NCBI GenBank assembly: GCA_005656395.1 | Contig: SRSI01000068.1 | Coordinates: forward strand, 1,105,328 to 1,169,327 | Direction: 5' to 3' | DNA length: 64,000 nucleotides | Origin: Strongyloides papillosus | Lineage: Eukaryota > Nematoda > Chromadorea > Rhabditida > Strongyloididae | Shown here: positions 31,862 through 44,049 of the stretch, in pieces | Position numbering within the stretch: position 1 is the stretch's first letter | How the letters are laid out: every line of letters starts with the position of its first letter | Notes under the pieces: generated by a model | Database searches by the model: none | Seen by the model: only the letters and a program-made list of their open reading frames with translations | Told to the model about the DNA's origin: nothing | Program-made: the position numbers and the translations under genes

Positions 31862-34800
31862 AGGATAAGTATTATTGTAAAAAAAATATAAATCTTAATT
31901 ACAATAAATGTAATCAAAATAGATATATTTTTAAAACAGTTACAATATGTATATTTAATATTTAAAAATTTAAAACTAAATTATACTATTATGTATATAC
32001 AATATACAAAAAATTATACATAAAAAATTAATAATTTACATTATTTACATTATTATCAATTACATCATTATTAGTTGTATTACTATATGATATATAATTA
32101 ATTAAATCATTAGGATTAAGACTCATCCAATCTTGTATTACAGATATACTTTTTTCATTAGGTATGTTGTATGATTCATAATCTAAATCCTTAATATATA
32201 ATCCACTTGAATGTTTAACTCTACTAAGAGCAACGTATAATAAACCAGCTGTTCGCGATATTTTATTATCTTCATGTACAGGAAAATGTACAATAGTTGA
32301 TGATAAAGTTAAACCTTGACTTTTATGGACTGTTGTACAATAAGCTAACGTTATTGGCAATTGTAACCTTCTCATCAAATATTTACCACAAACAAAATAA
32401 TGCCAAGAAGGTGGTATAGAAACAATTCTATTTGTTTCATATAATCTTACTTTAACTTCACTAATATTATTAGCTTTTAATTTTTTCTCAGGATCAAAGT
32501 CACAGTTTAAAACAATATCTTCAACAACACCACGAGCTCCATTGCATACACTGTGGTCAAGATCTAAATTTCTTGTTATCATTACTGTAGCACCTCTACA
32601 TAGATTTATCTTCTCGTGCAATCCAGATTCATTTCTTTTGGACTTTTTTTCATATGCTATTAATAATTCTTCTAATGAATCCAGAGTTACATCTAGTATT
32701 GGCGCTTCTGTAATACGATTCTCCTTTCTTAACCAAACTTTTTTATAGTGACATTTATCATCCATTGCTGTGTCATTACAATGAATTATATATAAAGTAG
32801 AATCATTTCTCTTGGCATATTCCAGTACTACTTGATCATTAATAAAATTAACATCTTCATTCCTTGTCGTTAAGATAACTGGATCAGAATGTCCTTCACC
32901 AATAGCTTTAAAATACAGTTGTACAATATTTAAATTTTTGAATGTACGAGAGTTAATAATTGAAATAAAATCATCAGTGATATTTCCTCTTCTAATTTCA
33001 TTTAAAGCCAATGCATAAGTAGGGTCTGCCTTTTGACGGTTATTTTCGTGCAAAGGAATAAAATTGAAATCTATAAATGCACTTCTTTCCCCTATTATGC
33101 TTTTAAATTGTGCTTCAAACATAGAAGAATTTATCTCCTCGTAAAACATCTGGGCATCTTTTGATGTTTTTTTAACAGGTGGTAATTGTAATAGATCGCC
33201 AGTAAATAGACAATTGAGATTGCCAAATAATGTACCTCCATCACAATTTAGAGCTTCATTTATTCTGTAGTTGATTGAATATAGCATTGAAGCATCCACC
33301 ATACTGATTTCATCAATTATTAGCAACTGTACATTCCTTAAAATTTCTGATAACTTAGATTTTGCCGTAGTATTCAATGGTCTTAGCTTCATTTTAAATC
33401 TAGATTTTGAAACTGGTAGACTAAACAAAGAATGAATTGTCCTTCCTTTTATATTGACAGAAGCTACACCAGTTGGACACACTTTTAGTATAAATGGTTG
33501 ATTTTTATATTCTAGTGTATCCATTTTATTCCTTATAGTAGCTGTTATCGATGCAGCCAAGACATCAATCAAAAAAGATTTTCCAGTTCCGCCAGGACCA
33601 TCACATAAAATTCTAGTTGGAACAAAATCTAAGCCTCTTTTTACTGATTCATATCGCTCCATTGATTTATCATATAATTTCTCATATATCAAATATTGTT
33701 GATTATTTAATTTTGATACTGCTCTATGTAATCCTTGAGCATCCCCAAACTTTGCGACTGGATCAGTAAAACCATCATTACATGCCTGTAGTCTTTGAAA
33801 ATTTCTACCATCAAAGTCAAGAATTTCTTTATATCTTTCATACAGTTCTTTCTTATACAATGAAAACTCTTTGCTTGCTAAATTTTTCTTTATAAATGAA
33901 TTGCAAATCTTGATTAGAGTATTAATATCATTGTATGTTTGTCTGTACTTTCCTTTCATTTCCTTCATATAATCAGAGAAGAGTTTTTTGCAATCCTCCT
34001 CATTATGATCAATTTCTCTTCTTCTAGGTAGAAATAATCTACAATATCTGGCATATATGTCTTTCTCAGCTTCTTGGTTAAAGTACTCATGATCATCCTC
34101 TTCAGTAATTCCCATAAATTGGAAGAAGTCAATTAGAGATATCTTATGTGGTACTAAATGAATTTGAGGATTTGCTAGTTCTCCTTCAGTAGTACCAATT
34201 GGAATTGACATTTCTCTCCAAAATTCGAAACATGGACTGCTAATATGCCTCTTGGTCCAATTTTTAGTGACATAATTATATATGTTACCATACTTGTCAC
34301 TGGAAAAGCCACTAAAGTATTTTTCCTTCAAATTGCTATCTAGTTCATCAAAAGATAGCAAAAACATGCTATAACCAAAGTCATCCATATACCTTAATTT
34401 ACATGTGCTAGTTACACGACGTGGTGTAAAATTTGCGAAGAATGAAAATAGACATGTATCTTCAAGTAATGGTGGTCTTGAGAAATAGTAGTTATCATAC
34501 ATGTTCGTGGCAGCTTTTACATTTTCCGTCCTTTTATCCTTATATAAATGTCGAGTTCTGTTATTTGCATCAGATGTATTAACAGTAATGACATTTATAC
34601 TTGTATAATGCGACTTCGCAGATCTAGCAATATCCACTACTTCAGTATAAGCTTGAGGTCGCAAGTGCATACCATACATTAGATGAAAAAGCTTACTTGA
34701 CACGTTTTTATTGCCTGATTTCATTGCTGTGTCAAGATATTCAGCAACTTTTTCATTATTACTTAATGTACTTTTGCTGACGTACTTTGAGGCATAATTA

Positions 34801-37800
34801 ACAGCTCCACTACAACTGAAGTTCAGAGCATTGGGTTGTAGGTCAATATTACCGATCCACATCATCTTAACATGAGGATTATATTGGTTTATTTCAGTTT
34901 CATTCTCCATCCTCCTTAGTACATATGATTTCTGGGTTTTTCTGGAGATCTCCAACAGACTTTCAATATCTTCACTTAAATTTAGTATCTTTGTCTTGTG
35001 AGAAGGCTTTTTGGGAAATCCAAATCTGCATCTTGAAGTATAGCATTCTATTTTGTTTGAATTTAGATTTTTTGCCTTCTTATTTAATCTCCTTTTTCTG
35101 CAATAATGGAGTCTACAAACATGTTTTTGCTCCTTCATTATTTGCTCCGTGAAATCTGGATCATCTAACGATGTATATAGACTAGTTGTTATATATTTGT
35201 CAAGAAATTCAACAACTTTTCCTTTATCCTTATAATCCAGATTCATTCCTTCATCTGTCCATAATAACATATGTACATGGGGAGTACCACGTTGTTGATA
35301 TTCAATTTTATAGTAATAAAAAATTACTCTACCCAGTACAGATTCAGTAGATTTTAAATGTTCTAAAATAATTTCTAGTCTTTTCTCAAAAATTAAATTT
35401 AGAACAAATGGATCTTCCTCGATACTGCGTTTTAAATTGAAAGAAATATTTTCATCAACATGGAGTAATTTGTACGCTTCCTCAAGTTCCTTCCATTGAT
35501 GCTCTGATGGATTTAGAGTTAAAAACCATGTAGGCGATCCAATGTACGTTTCTATCACATTCAGGCGTCTTGTTACATCATACCAATATGAATCCGATAT
35601 CTTTAATTTTCTAAAAGCTCTCATCAGCTTTCCTTCTCGAGATTTCGCCAATGACTCCTCTATTGTCATACTCTCGCCGATTTTCAAATTTCCGATCATT
35701 CGAATGCAATTAACAGCATCTTTCTTCTGCTCTGTCTTTGACAATGCCATTATCAATTGACTTTCTTTTGAAAATCTCCTTTGCGCTTTAGACATAAGGA
35801 CTTTTAGAAATTCCTTATCTGTCAATGCTATCCTCCTTGGAAAGTCTGATCCAAATCTTGCATATGGAAAAATATGTGGAAATGCCTCAAACATCTTCTT
35901 AGACATATCCAATTCGGAATCAGACCATTTAATTTTCAAGTGTTCCTTAGTGAAGACAGCTATAGGATCAACATTTTCATCCCCATCATAGGCCGACTCA
36001 AGTAAAAAAGAATCAAATTCTGTACGTGTTATATAACCCACAAGCTTGAACATTAATTCATTATCATACGGATCAGCTTCATTATTTTCAATTCTCCTTT
36101 TTACTCTACGATTTAAATTTTTTTTGTCCTCTCTACTTAAATTGTCGATAATTTCTTTTCTTTTTTCACTAACATCATCTACATAGACAAATTGTGGTTC
36201 AACAAAATTATCGTTAAATTCTTCCATTGTTGGAAGTACATCATCTTTATATAATGGGTTATTTTCTATAAACCATTTATAGGCATTATAAACTTTTTTT
36301 AAATCGACTAAATTATGTGCTCTTATTTTATACTGTGATTTATTTATAATTATAATCTGACGTCTTCCAAATGTCAATAAATCATTATAAGATTTTTGCG
36401 AATTAACTTTTATACTAATTGAATACCCTGATATACAATGCATTTTAGATCTTAAATTGCTATTGACATTATTTATAGCAAATACTGACTGTATGATCCA
36501 TCTCTTCTGCAAAATTAATCTTTCGAATTGATTTAAACTAGCAATAATATCAGGGATTTTGTCACAATATAGCCCATTTCTTATTGAATATTTCGTAATT
36601 CCTAATGGATTGTTTTCTAAATTTTTTTCAATTGTACCATTATAGCAATCGTTACACAGGTAAATTTCATCTTTATTTAAAAAAGGATGATTATTATCAA
36701 CTTTAGAATATAAATCTACGGCAGTTTCTATAGTTGAACTATCAATAGAATTATCTGGAGTATTTATAATGTTCATTATTCTGCGATATATTTTTTTATC
36801 TTTTTTTAATTTCTTCATGTTTGATATATTTATTCGCTCACAAATAATACACATTCTAAGTTTAATTTGTGATATTTCATCCCTTACATTTTGTATAACA
36901 TCTCTATATTGATCTATATTTATCTCATTAGAACGCATTGGCATTTGTTCTACTACAATAGCCTTTAATGTAGGATTGAATCCTTTGAAATTTTTTAATA
37001 CTGGATCATCTCTATATTCAATAAGTCTATTAACTTTAACAAGCCAATCTAATTGATATATAATTTCTTTAATTCGCATTACTAGTCCTCTAATTCTTGA
37101 AAAGCATTTACCTAATCTGTCCAAGTGTGTTAGAATTTCTTTATCTTTAATATATTTTGTAATCTTATAAATTGTTTTTATATTATTTTCTGGTCTTTGA
37201 AAGGCAATGAATATAGCTATAATATCTTCTAAGTGATCAACAATATTAATATCTTTACATCTTTCATCACAGCACCTTGCAAGTGTTGTATACTTTATTA
37301 ATTGTTGCTGTTCAGAAGTCATTTCATGTAATGGAACTTCATAACCATCCCTTATATCATTCATAATAATTTCATCATCCATAACATTTATAATATTGTT
37401 TGCACTTAATTGTCCTCCGATATTTGATGAAAGCACATCACTTATTAATTGTTTTATATCCTCTTTACGTTTTTCATTAGGCAAAACGTCTAATAATTTC
37501 TTAAGAACATCATTATAGTATGATATTTGATATGAATATTGACTAGGAGACCGAAATATTCTAGATACTACGGCAAAAATTATATATATTAATTCAAATT
37601 CTTTAATATCCTGACTTTTTGTATATAAATGATATCTGTACCCTCCAAATAAACGATTTAGATATCCGTAAGGATCTTCTTCCATATCAGTATTATCCAT
37701 TGTAAATGGAACGGGAGCATTTTTGCAAATATTAATACCGATAAATTTTGATTGATCTAATGTTTTGGATCGTACAGTACTATATCTTTTACGTTCAGCA

Positions 37801-39300
37801 TCATGATTTAACAAAATTTTTGGAAGACGAGAGATTTTAGGAACATCAATATCGTAATTTCTCATTTCTTCAGCTAAATCTTTGGATTTATCAATTATAA
37901 ATTGTACAGCACATAACTCTGTATCTTTCTTTAAATTAAAGTAATTTAGAAAATTGTATTCATTAAAATCACTTTCTAATTTTTCTTTATACTCATCTTC
38001 TTTTTTGCCTTTTTTATTATCAGATCTTTCATATTGTTGTTCATTCAATGATTGAGTTGAATTTTCTGCATTAATAATATCGTTTTCAGCATTTTCTTGT
38101 TCAATAAACATGCTTGAAATTTCATTATTAATTATATATCTATTTAATTCTTCTGAATAACCGTATGTATTTTCTACAATGTAATCTATATTTAAGTTTG
38201 CATGACTAATTGGTATAAATTCATTTAATCTATTTGATGAATTCTCAATATTATCAATATTTGGATTATTCTCTAGATTTTCAATAATATTATTTATATC
38301 TTCATCATATATATCATCATATACATCACTATCAATTCTACAACATAATTTATATTATATTAAAGTTATAACTAAAACATACTCATAAATATTATCATAA
38401 TTAATATCACCATCCCCAAACGGGTCAATATTATTCTCATCACTATTGTTTTGATTCAATAACATTTCATCATCAATAGAAATGGTTTCACTAAAAAAAT
38501 TTATTAAATAAAAAAATTTTAACTAACATATCAGAAAATCTATTTTCATTTTCAAAACTTTGACCAATTACATCTTGATTATTTGGATCATCAACAAAAT
38601 TTATCATTTCTAAATGACCTTCATCAATTTCACTAAAAAAGTAAAATTTATTTAAACTTCTTAAAATAACATACATATCTAAATTATCAATATTTCTATT
38701 TTCAACATCAAATAATTCATGATTTATATTATGTTCTTCTATTCCTTCTACAACAGGAATAATTTCGTTATTTAAAATATGATCCTCATTAGACTCGTAA
38801 AGTATAACACGTTCAATAAATCTACGGAAATTTTCACAGTCAGCATCTGTTATTATATTTAAAAATGATAAATGTTCATTGTAGAATTGATTAACTTCAA
38901 AATATTTTCTTTTTAACTCATAATTATTAATATTTGTTGGAATTGCTATATTAAAGAAGTCACACAATTTAATAATTCTTGTAGCTTCTAAAGTTTTATT
39001 TCTAATCCTTCTTCTACATCTTATCATTCTTTTGATCTGTCTGGTTTTTTCAGAGGCACTAAGTTCAAAGTTATCTTCCATACTAAAAATAAATTATTAA
39101 TTTAAGTTTTATTAAATTATTATCTTAAAAATAAAGGTTAGAGGAATATATATTTTTTAAAATCATGAATGTAGTTTTAAATGTTTTTATTAAAAAAAGA
39201 AACAAAAACTTTATAAAATATATTTTTACAAAACATGTAAATATTTTATATAAGTTTAGAACTACTTCAAATAATATATATATTAATATTAGATCTATAT
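31862..39300 (-). mobile_element. autonomous Helitron, ends not resolved
   Basis: The element must include 32028-39081. I looked for a 5' TC end and a 3' CTRR end with a GC-rich hairpin about 10 bases inside, but found none convincing in the AT-rich flanks, so the limits given are nominal. No terminal inverted repeats or target duplication are expected for Helitrons. Confidence 0.6.
32028..39081 (-). CDS. Helitron Rep/helicase transposase (RepHel)
   Basis: Three exons on the minus strand: 39081-38528, 38490-38383, 38337-32028, over introns of 37 bp (GTTAGT...TTTTTTAG) and 45 bp (GTATGT...GTTGTAG). The sum is exactly 2324 codons, predicted 2323 residues. The frame has no internal stop. The N-terminal third has CIIC...CNDC zinc-finger-like cysteines. 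The Helitron-like N domain leads to the HUH nickase motif GTPHVHMLLW (His at about 1241 and 1243) and the two-tyrosine motif NYASKYVSKS (Tyr1402 and Tyr1406). The C-terminal third is a PIF1-type SF1B helicase: Walker A GPGGTGKS (about 1800), Walker B LIDEISMVD (about 1894) and the late motif HKSQGLTLS. The protein nicks and unwinds DNA for rolling-circle transposition. Both Rep tyrosines and both Rep histidines are present. Confidence 0.93.
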
Positions 39301-40316
39301 TAAGAAAGAATTAATAATTTGAATATAAATCATTATAATTTTTAAAGCTTAAATAAAAAACAATAATTATAAAGTTAAAATCTTTTTAAGAAATAGATGC
39401 TTTCTCCCAGAAAATCATATAAATCATTTGATTTTACAGTTATTTACATAAACATTAAAAATTCTATTCTATATTTAATATTTTCTAAAATTAAGATTCA
39501 TAAAAATTTGAATTTTAAGTATAAAAAATTATGAAATTTCATCTTTATTACCAACAACAATTGTAATCAAATTCTAGAAAAACGCCACGTCTTAAATTAA
39601 TACATAAAACATAAAAAATTAATAGTAAAATTTCTTTTTTTAATTAACAAAACTGATAATTATTAGAATTATCAATGATACCATTAATAATACCAAAGGA
39701 AATTTTAGTGATAAATTAGAAATTTCATTTTATTAATATTTATTTTTCTTTCTTAAAATTCTATTTGTTTTTTATATAATATAATTTTTTTATATGTATA
39801 TCATTTTTAAAATGGAAATTATTAAAACTATTATATTAAAACAATTCAAATTTTCTAGAAATCAAAAGTGCTTTATTCGAAAGAACTTAATTAGATATAT
39901 AAATTCAATACAATTTCAATAATAATTTAAAATAAACATAAACACAAAAATACACATACTTGTAATTACAAATATTTTCCTGCTATATTTAGATCTATTC
40001 ATACTGTTATAAAATCAAAAAAAAACATTCCATATTATCCATATTACGTTAAGTTAAACACTTAACATACAATATCCTTGTCAGGAATTTAAAAATGACT
40101 TTGTAGATAAGAATAGTTATATTCTCTCCCTAGAACAGTTAGTTTTTCTTCAGTATTATCACACCGATTTATTCGAAATTTTTTATATTAACAAGTGAAA
40201 ATAAATAATTTGCTTTTAAGGATATATCACCATCTCTTCAAAAAATATCACATTTAAAAGTTCTTTTTTTTTCAATTCCAATGACAAACTATTTCACTAG
40301 GTGCAGTTTCTCTCAC
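39301..40316. other. AT-rich spacer
   Basis: No gene, repeat or RNA recognised. It could contain the right end of the Helitron. Confidence 0.35.
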
Positions 40317-40457
40317 GTTCTTTTTGCTACTTGATTACATTGGTTAATATAATTCTTTTTGCTACTTGATTATATTGGTTAATATAATTCTTTTTACTGC
40401 TTGATTACATTGATTAATATAATTCTTTTTGCCACTTGATTAAATTGATTAATATCA
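40317..40457. repeat. 35-bp tandem repeat, 4 copies
   Basis: TTTTTGCTACTTGATTACAT recurs at 40321, 40356, 40391 and 40426 (35-base steps) with few changes. It lies about 220 bases upstream of the small myristoylation-motif gene. Confidence 0.93.
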
Positions 40458-40679
40458 TGCTATCGATATATAAGTGATAAAGTATTAGAAAATTGAATTA
40501 CGATAATTTCATCTATATACTATAGATAGATTATAGATAAACTTTATACCCTGATATCAAAACATGAAACATACCACCATAATACTACATATTTATATAT
40601 ATTTTTTCTATTTCAAATCATTAACTGATTTTAACATTCCTACTTCATCATTTATCTTACTTCACCGTTTATCAAAAAA

Positions 40680-40982
40680 ATGGGAAACGTTTCATCCTAT
40701 TTTCCATTTTATTCACAAGGTAATAATTTTATTAAACTATTAATATTTCTACATATTTCGTTTTTTTTAGAAGATAATTCTAAAAAATCGGAAGACAGAC
40801 CTGAGGAGAAACCAGGTAACAAAAAGGAACAAAGATCCAAACCAACTCCAAAGGACCCTCGTGAAATATGGAAAAAAACTTTGAGAGAAAAAGCTCGGCC
40901 AATGAAGATAAAGAAAAAAATAGAGAAAAAAAAGAAAGCTGATTATTTTTTAAAGCATGTTCGACCAAAAAGAAAATATTAG
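40680..40982 (+). CDS. small lysine-rich protein with N-myristoylation motif
   Basis: Exons 40680-40719 and 40771-40982 over a 51-bp intron (GTAATA...TTTTTTTTAG); without splicing the frame remains open but gains a hydrophobic insert. The spliced product is 83 residues: MGNVSSYFPFYSQ then a highly charged Lys/Glu/Pro-rich tail (KKIEKKKKADYF, HVRPKRKY). MGNVSS fits the N-myristoyltransferase consensus (Gly2, Ser6), and a following polybasic segment is the usual second membrane signal. The likely fate is the inner face of a membrane. No domain or family recognised. Upstream is a CATTTATC-type AT-rich region with no clear TATA. Confidence 0.6.
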   Translation: MGNVSSYFPFYSQGNNFIKLLIFLHISFFLEDNSKKSEDRPEEKPGNKKEQRSKPTPKDPREIWKKTLREKARPMKIKKKIEKKKKADYFLKHVRPKRKY

Positions 40983-42039
40983 AAAACATATCTATTTAAT
41001 TATGTATTGATTTAAAAAATTTTATATATTTTTAAAATAATTACTATACATTTTTATACAAAAGAATTCAATACTTCAATATATATACATGTAATTTTTA
41101 TGAATTATTTTAAAAATAATTAATTTATATTTGATATATTTATTTTACTATATAATATATCTGTTACACATATCTATTGATATCATATATATAAGTGAAA
41201 GATTAAAATTAAAATGAAAAGATTTTGCTAATTAAGTTTATGACATTGTTAACGAGACTTTTTTGACATAACCTTTAAAATTTCATTTACCATTTAAATT
41301 TAATTAATATATAAACACCTAATAACAAAAATATTAGATTTAAATCTACTATTAATTTTTTCTTCAATTTCTTCAACCGTGTGTTATCAAGAAATAACAT
41401 CAAAAAATATGCTGCAATTTTTGAACGTAACATCGTATTTTAAAATGATAAAAATAATCTCTAATGTAATATACATATAGTACGCATATGATCCAAACCA
41501 AAATGTAATAATTATAAATATTTTATATTAATGAATAATATTAGTACACAATAAACAATTTTGGCAAATAAACGCTACACCAAAAGTACACTCGAGACAA
41601 CAAAAATACTATAAGCATCAGAATCTTGTGTTTACTGTGCTTCAAAAATAGTAAAAAATGAAAAGTTTTTTTTGATGCCCCTACCTAGAAATATTGTTAA
41701 ACAATAGATAAATATATCCCAAAAATAAAAATAAAAAAATCTTAAAAATTGACAATTTTAGAAATTTTATCAAACTTTACCCCCCTATAAAGTACCCTAA
41801 AAATATTGTTTATGAATATCAAAAATACTCTACTATCATTTTTTTAATAAAAATTTTACGTATATTCAAAAATTTCATCGAAATATTTAAAAATAAAAAA
41901 GTTTAAAAAAAAAATTTCATCTAAGGCATTTTCTGATAACGCCATTGCATTCCTGATGATCAATAACCTATAATTAATATATCATATGTATCACCTTATC
42001 TTTAATTTAGACAATATAAAAATTGTTTCTAGAACAAAA
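40983..42039. other. AT-rich spacer
   Basis: No gene seen. A slightly richer patch near 41755-41800 (TTTACCCCCCTATAAAGTACCC) has no assigned role. Confidence 0.35.
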
Positions 42040-42360
42040 TTTTTCATTGAATTAGTTTCACTAAAACAAAATTCAGTGTGCTTGTTCCAACAACAAGCAC
42101 AGCAACTTATGTTTAATTTCATTAGGAACTGCATGACAACCAATTGGAGCATTTTTTCTTTCTCTCTTGTCAACTACATAAACACCTATTTTACCAAAAT
42201 TGTTATCTATTTTATTTCTAAATTCTTAAACAATACCTTTAATTTTTAAACGTAGTGTTGTATTTAAAGACGCTATTTTACATTTAGGTTTATTATTAAT
42301 TGCATATCCAATATTTCTTTCAATATCCGAAAAGTTGCTAGAAGAATCCTTATTATCTAC
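42040..42360 (-). pseudogene. possible decayed coding fragment next to duplication border
   Basis: Minus strand has codon-like runs separated by single stops: about 42 codons at 42360-42235 (SNFSDIERNIGYAINNKPKC...) then after one stop about 50 codons (NFGKIGVYVVDKRERKNAPI...). It abuts the left border of the duplicated secreted-protein block. Family not recognised; low confidence. Confidence 0.25.
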
Positions 42361-42555
42361 ATAATGTAATTAAAGATTATAGAGGCTTAGTAAATTTTTA
42401 ATTATTTGTTTCACTTTTTTTGAATATATTTTTTCTATGGTAAATTTATTAAATTCATATAGTATTGTTTTAGAAATAAGTAATACATTTTTCTTAAGAA
42501 ATTTTATTTAAATATATAAATAATTTTAAAATTAAATAAAGTATTAAAATCATAC

Positions 42556-44004
42556 TTAACATGAACATAATTGTCCAACAGTTCCCCATGCTCCAAGTTG
42601 GATTGAATGGATGTGTTCTTCTCTGTAGTAGTAGAATGCAACATAGGCATTGATGTCAGCAATTATAGCAGTAACTTTAGCTTCCTCAGTCATTGTTGTT
42701 GAGATGACATAGTTGGCGTAAATCTTGTCACAGAATGTCTTCCAGTTGGCTTTTTCGATGGCAGCCCATGTTGACCATGAAGTCATTGCAGAGGTGTAGA
42801 GGATTGATTGAGTTCCAACAACTTGGAGGACAACAGATGAGGCAGTAGAACAGTCTCCAGTAACTGGAACTGTTGTTGGGGCTTCAGTTGTGGCGGTTTC
42901 GGTTGTAGCAACTTCGGTAGTGACTTCTGAGAAAGTAAGGAAATCTTCTGGCCAGCATTCTTGGGATTCTCCGAAAGCAAACATAGCAATGAAATCACCA
43001 AAAGTACCGAATTCGGCAGAAATTTCAAAGGATAAAATTGTTTCTTGCAAGTAGCCAAAAGTTTTGATAAATTGGCGGTATTGATAAGAGATAGCTTTGA
43101 TTTGTTCAGCATATGTAAGAGTATCATTGGCAATGATAACTGAGAATTTATCAAAAAGAATTTTCAAGTATCCTTTATTTGAAGTAGAAATTGTATATTT
43201 TGAATCGGATAAGCATGAGTATAAAGCAGAGACAAATTCACATTTTGGTTTTCCTTTGAAGAGTTTCTTGATTTCTTTCATTCTGTAGTATTGGACAGAG
43301 ATTTCTTGGAGCATGTAGATTGATCCGAAGGTTCCGATTTCAAGTTCAAGGAATTCTTCTTTTAAGTCTGGGAATTCGGCAGATATTTGAAGGATCAATT
43401 CATAGATAAGAGCATATTTCTCAGATTCAGAATATTCAGTTGATTCCAAAATAAGAGTTAATTGTGAAATGTAAACTTCAAAGGCAGCTGGATTTGGGCA
43501 TTTTGATTTGAATTGTAAGAAAGCTTCAATAAGGTCGAATTTACCGAATTCATTTACAATTAAACATCCGTTGAATTTGTCTGCAGAAAGGTAAACTCCA
43601 ACTTGGATGAGATCGTAGAATGTTCCCCATGATCCAATGGACAAGAATTGGCATTGTTTATAGAATACTGGATATTTCAAGAAGAATTTTTTAAGCTTGA
43701 ATGATGAGTACATAACAATTTCAAGAGAAGTGTAATTCTCAGAAGCGAATAACCCTTCAAGTTCAATGATGAATTCTTCAAAGATAATTTTATCTTGTCC
43801 AGTGAAAGTTATAGATACATTGAACAATGCTTCAATTAAAAGTGGTTTTCCAGAATCTCCAGTCTCATCAACAACATCTCCAGCACATTCCTTTTTCTTC
43901 TTCAAATCCTTTGCCTCACTAGATTCAGAAGAACCACTGCCACTTCCACAATAAATTGTAGAAACAGTTAAACCCAAAATAGCCAAAAGAAGTAATTTTT
44001 GCAT
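42556..44004 (-). CDS. secreted repeat-domain protein, copy 2
   Basis: 482 residues, single exon, with the same layout as the gene at 9241-10695: signal peptide 1-19, Ser/Gly-rich leader, four ~100-residue repeat units ending in GTF/GSI/GTW-like motifs, Thr-rich linker before the last unit, final CSC. Differences from copy 1: a two-residue Gly-Ser deletion and an Asp-to-Gly change after the signal peptide, then about nine substitutions all after residue ~310 (for example KTFGYLQET for KTYYYLQET, FGESQECW for FAESEECW). About 290 consecutive residues between these two zones are identical. Function unknown; secretion is clear. Confidence 0.8.
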   Translation of the reverse strand: MQKLLLLAILGLTVSTIYCGSGSGSSESSEAKDLKKKKECAGDVVDETGDSGKPLLIEALFNVSITFTGQDKIIFEEFIIELEGLFASENYTSLEIVMYSSFKLKKFFLKYPVFYKQCQFLSIGSWGTFYDLIQVGVYLSADKFNGCLIVNEFGKFDLIEAFLQFKSKCPNPAAFEVYISQLTLILESTEYSESEKYALIYELILQISAEFPDLKEEFLELEIGTFGSIYMLQEISVQYYRMKEIKKLFKGKPKCEFVSALYSCLSDSKYTISTSNKGYLKILFDKFSVIIANDTLTYAEQIKAISYQYRQFIKTFGYLQETILSFEISAEFGTFGDFIAMFAFGESQECWPEDFLTFSEVTTEVATTETATTEAPTTVPVTGDCSTASSVVLQVVGTQSILYTSAMTSWSTWAAIEKANWKTFCDKIYANYVISTTMTEEAKVTAIIADINAYVAFYYYREEHIHSIQLGAWGTVGQLCSC

Positions 44005-44039
44005 TGAAATAATTGCTTATGATAAAAGTTAAAAATTTG

Positions 44040-44049
44040 TCTTTTTATA
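44040..44049 (-). promoter_or_regulatory. TATA box, secreted repeat protein copy 2
   Basis: Minus strand TATAAAAAGA, about 36 bases upstream of the ATG, as in copy 1. Confidence 0.5.

Larger units (their letters stand above)
42367..44049 (-). repeat. distal copy of the 1.68-kb duplicated gene block
   Basis: Same orientation as 9056-10740 and 33.3 kb away. About 43060-43911 shows no difference from copy 1; the 3' third of the gene and the 5' end of the coding region carry the differences. Homology stops right after the TATA box. Confidence 0.9.

Noticed and set aside
34925..35760. Plus-strand frames of 72-75 residues inside the Helitron gene
   Set aside because: Antisense shadows of the large transposase frame.
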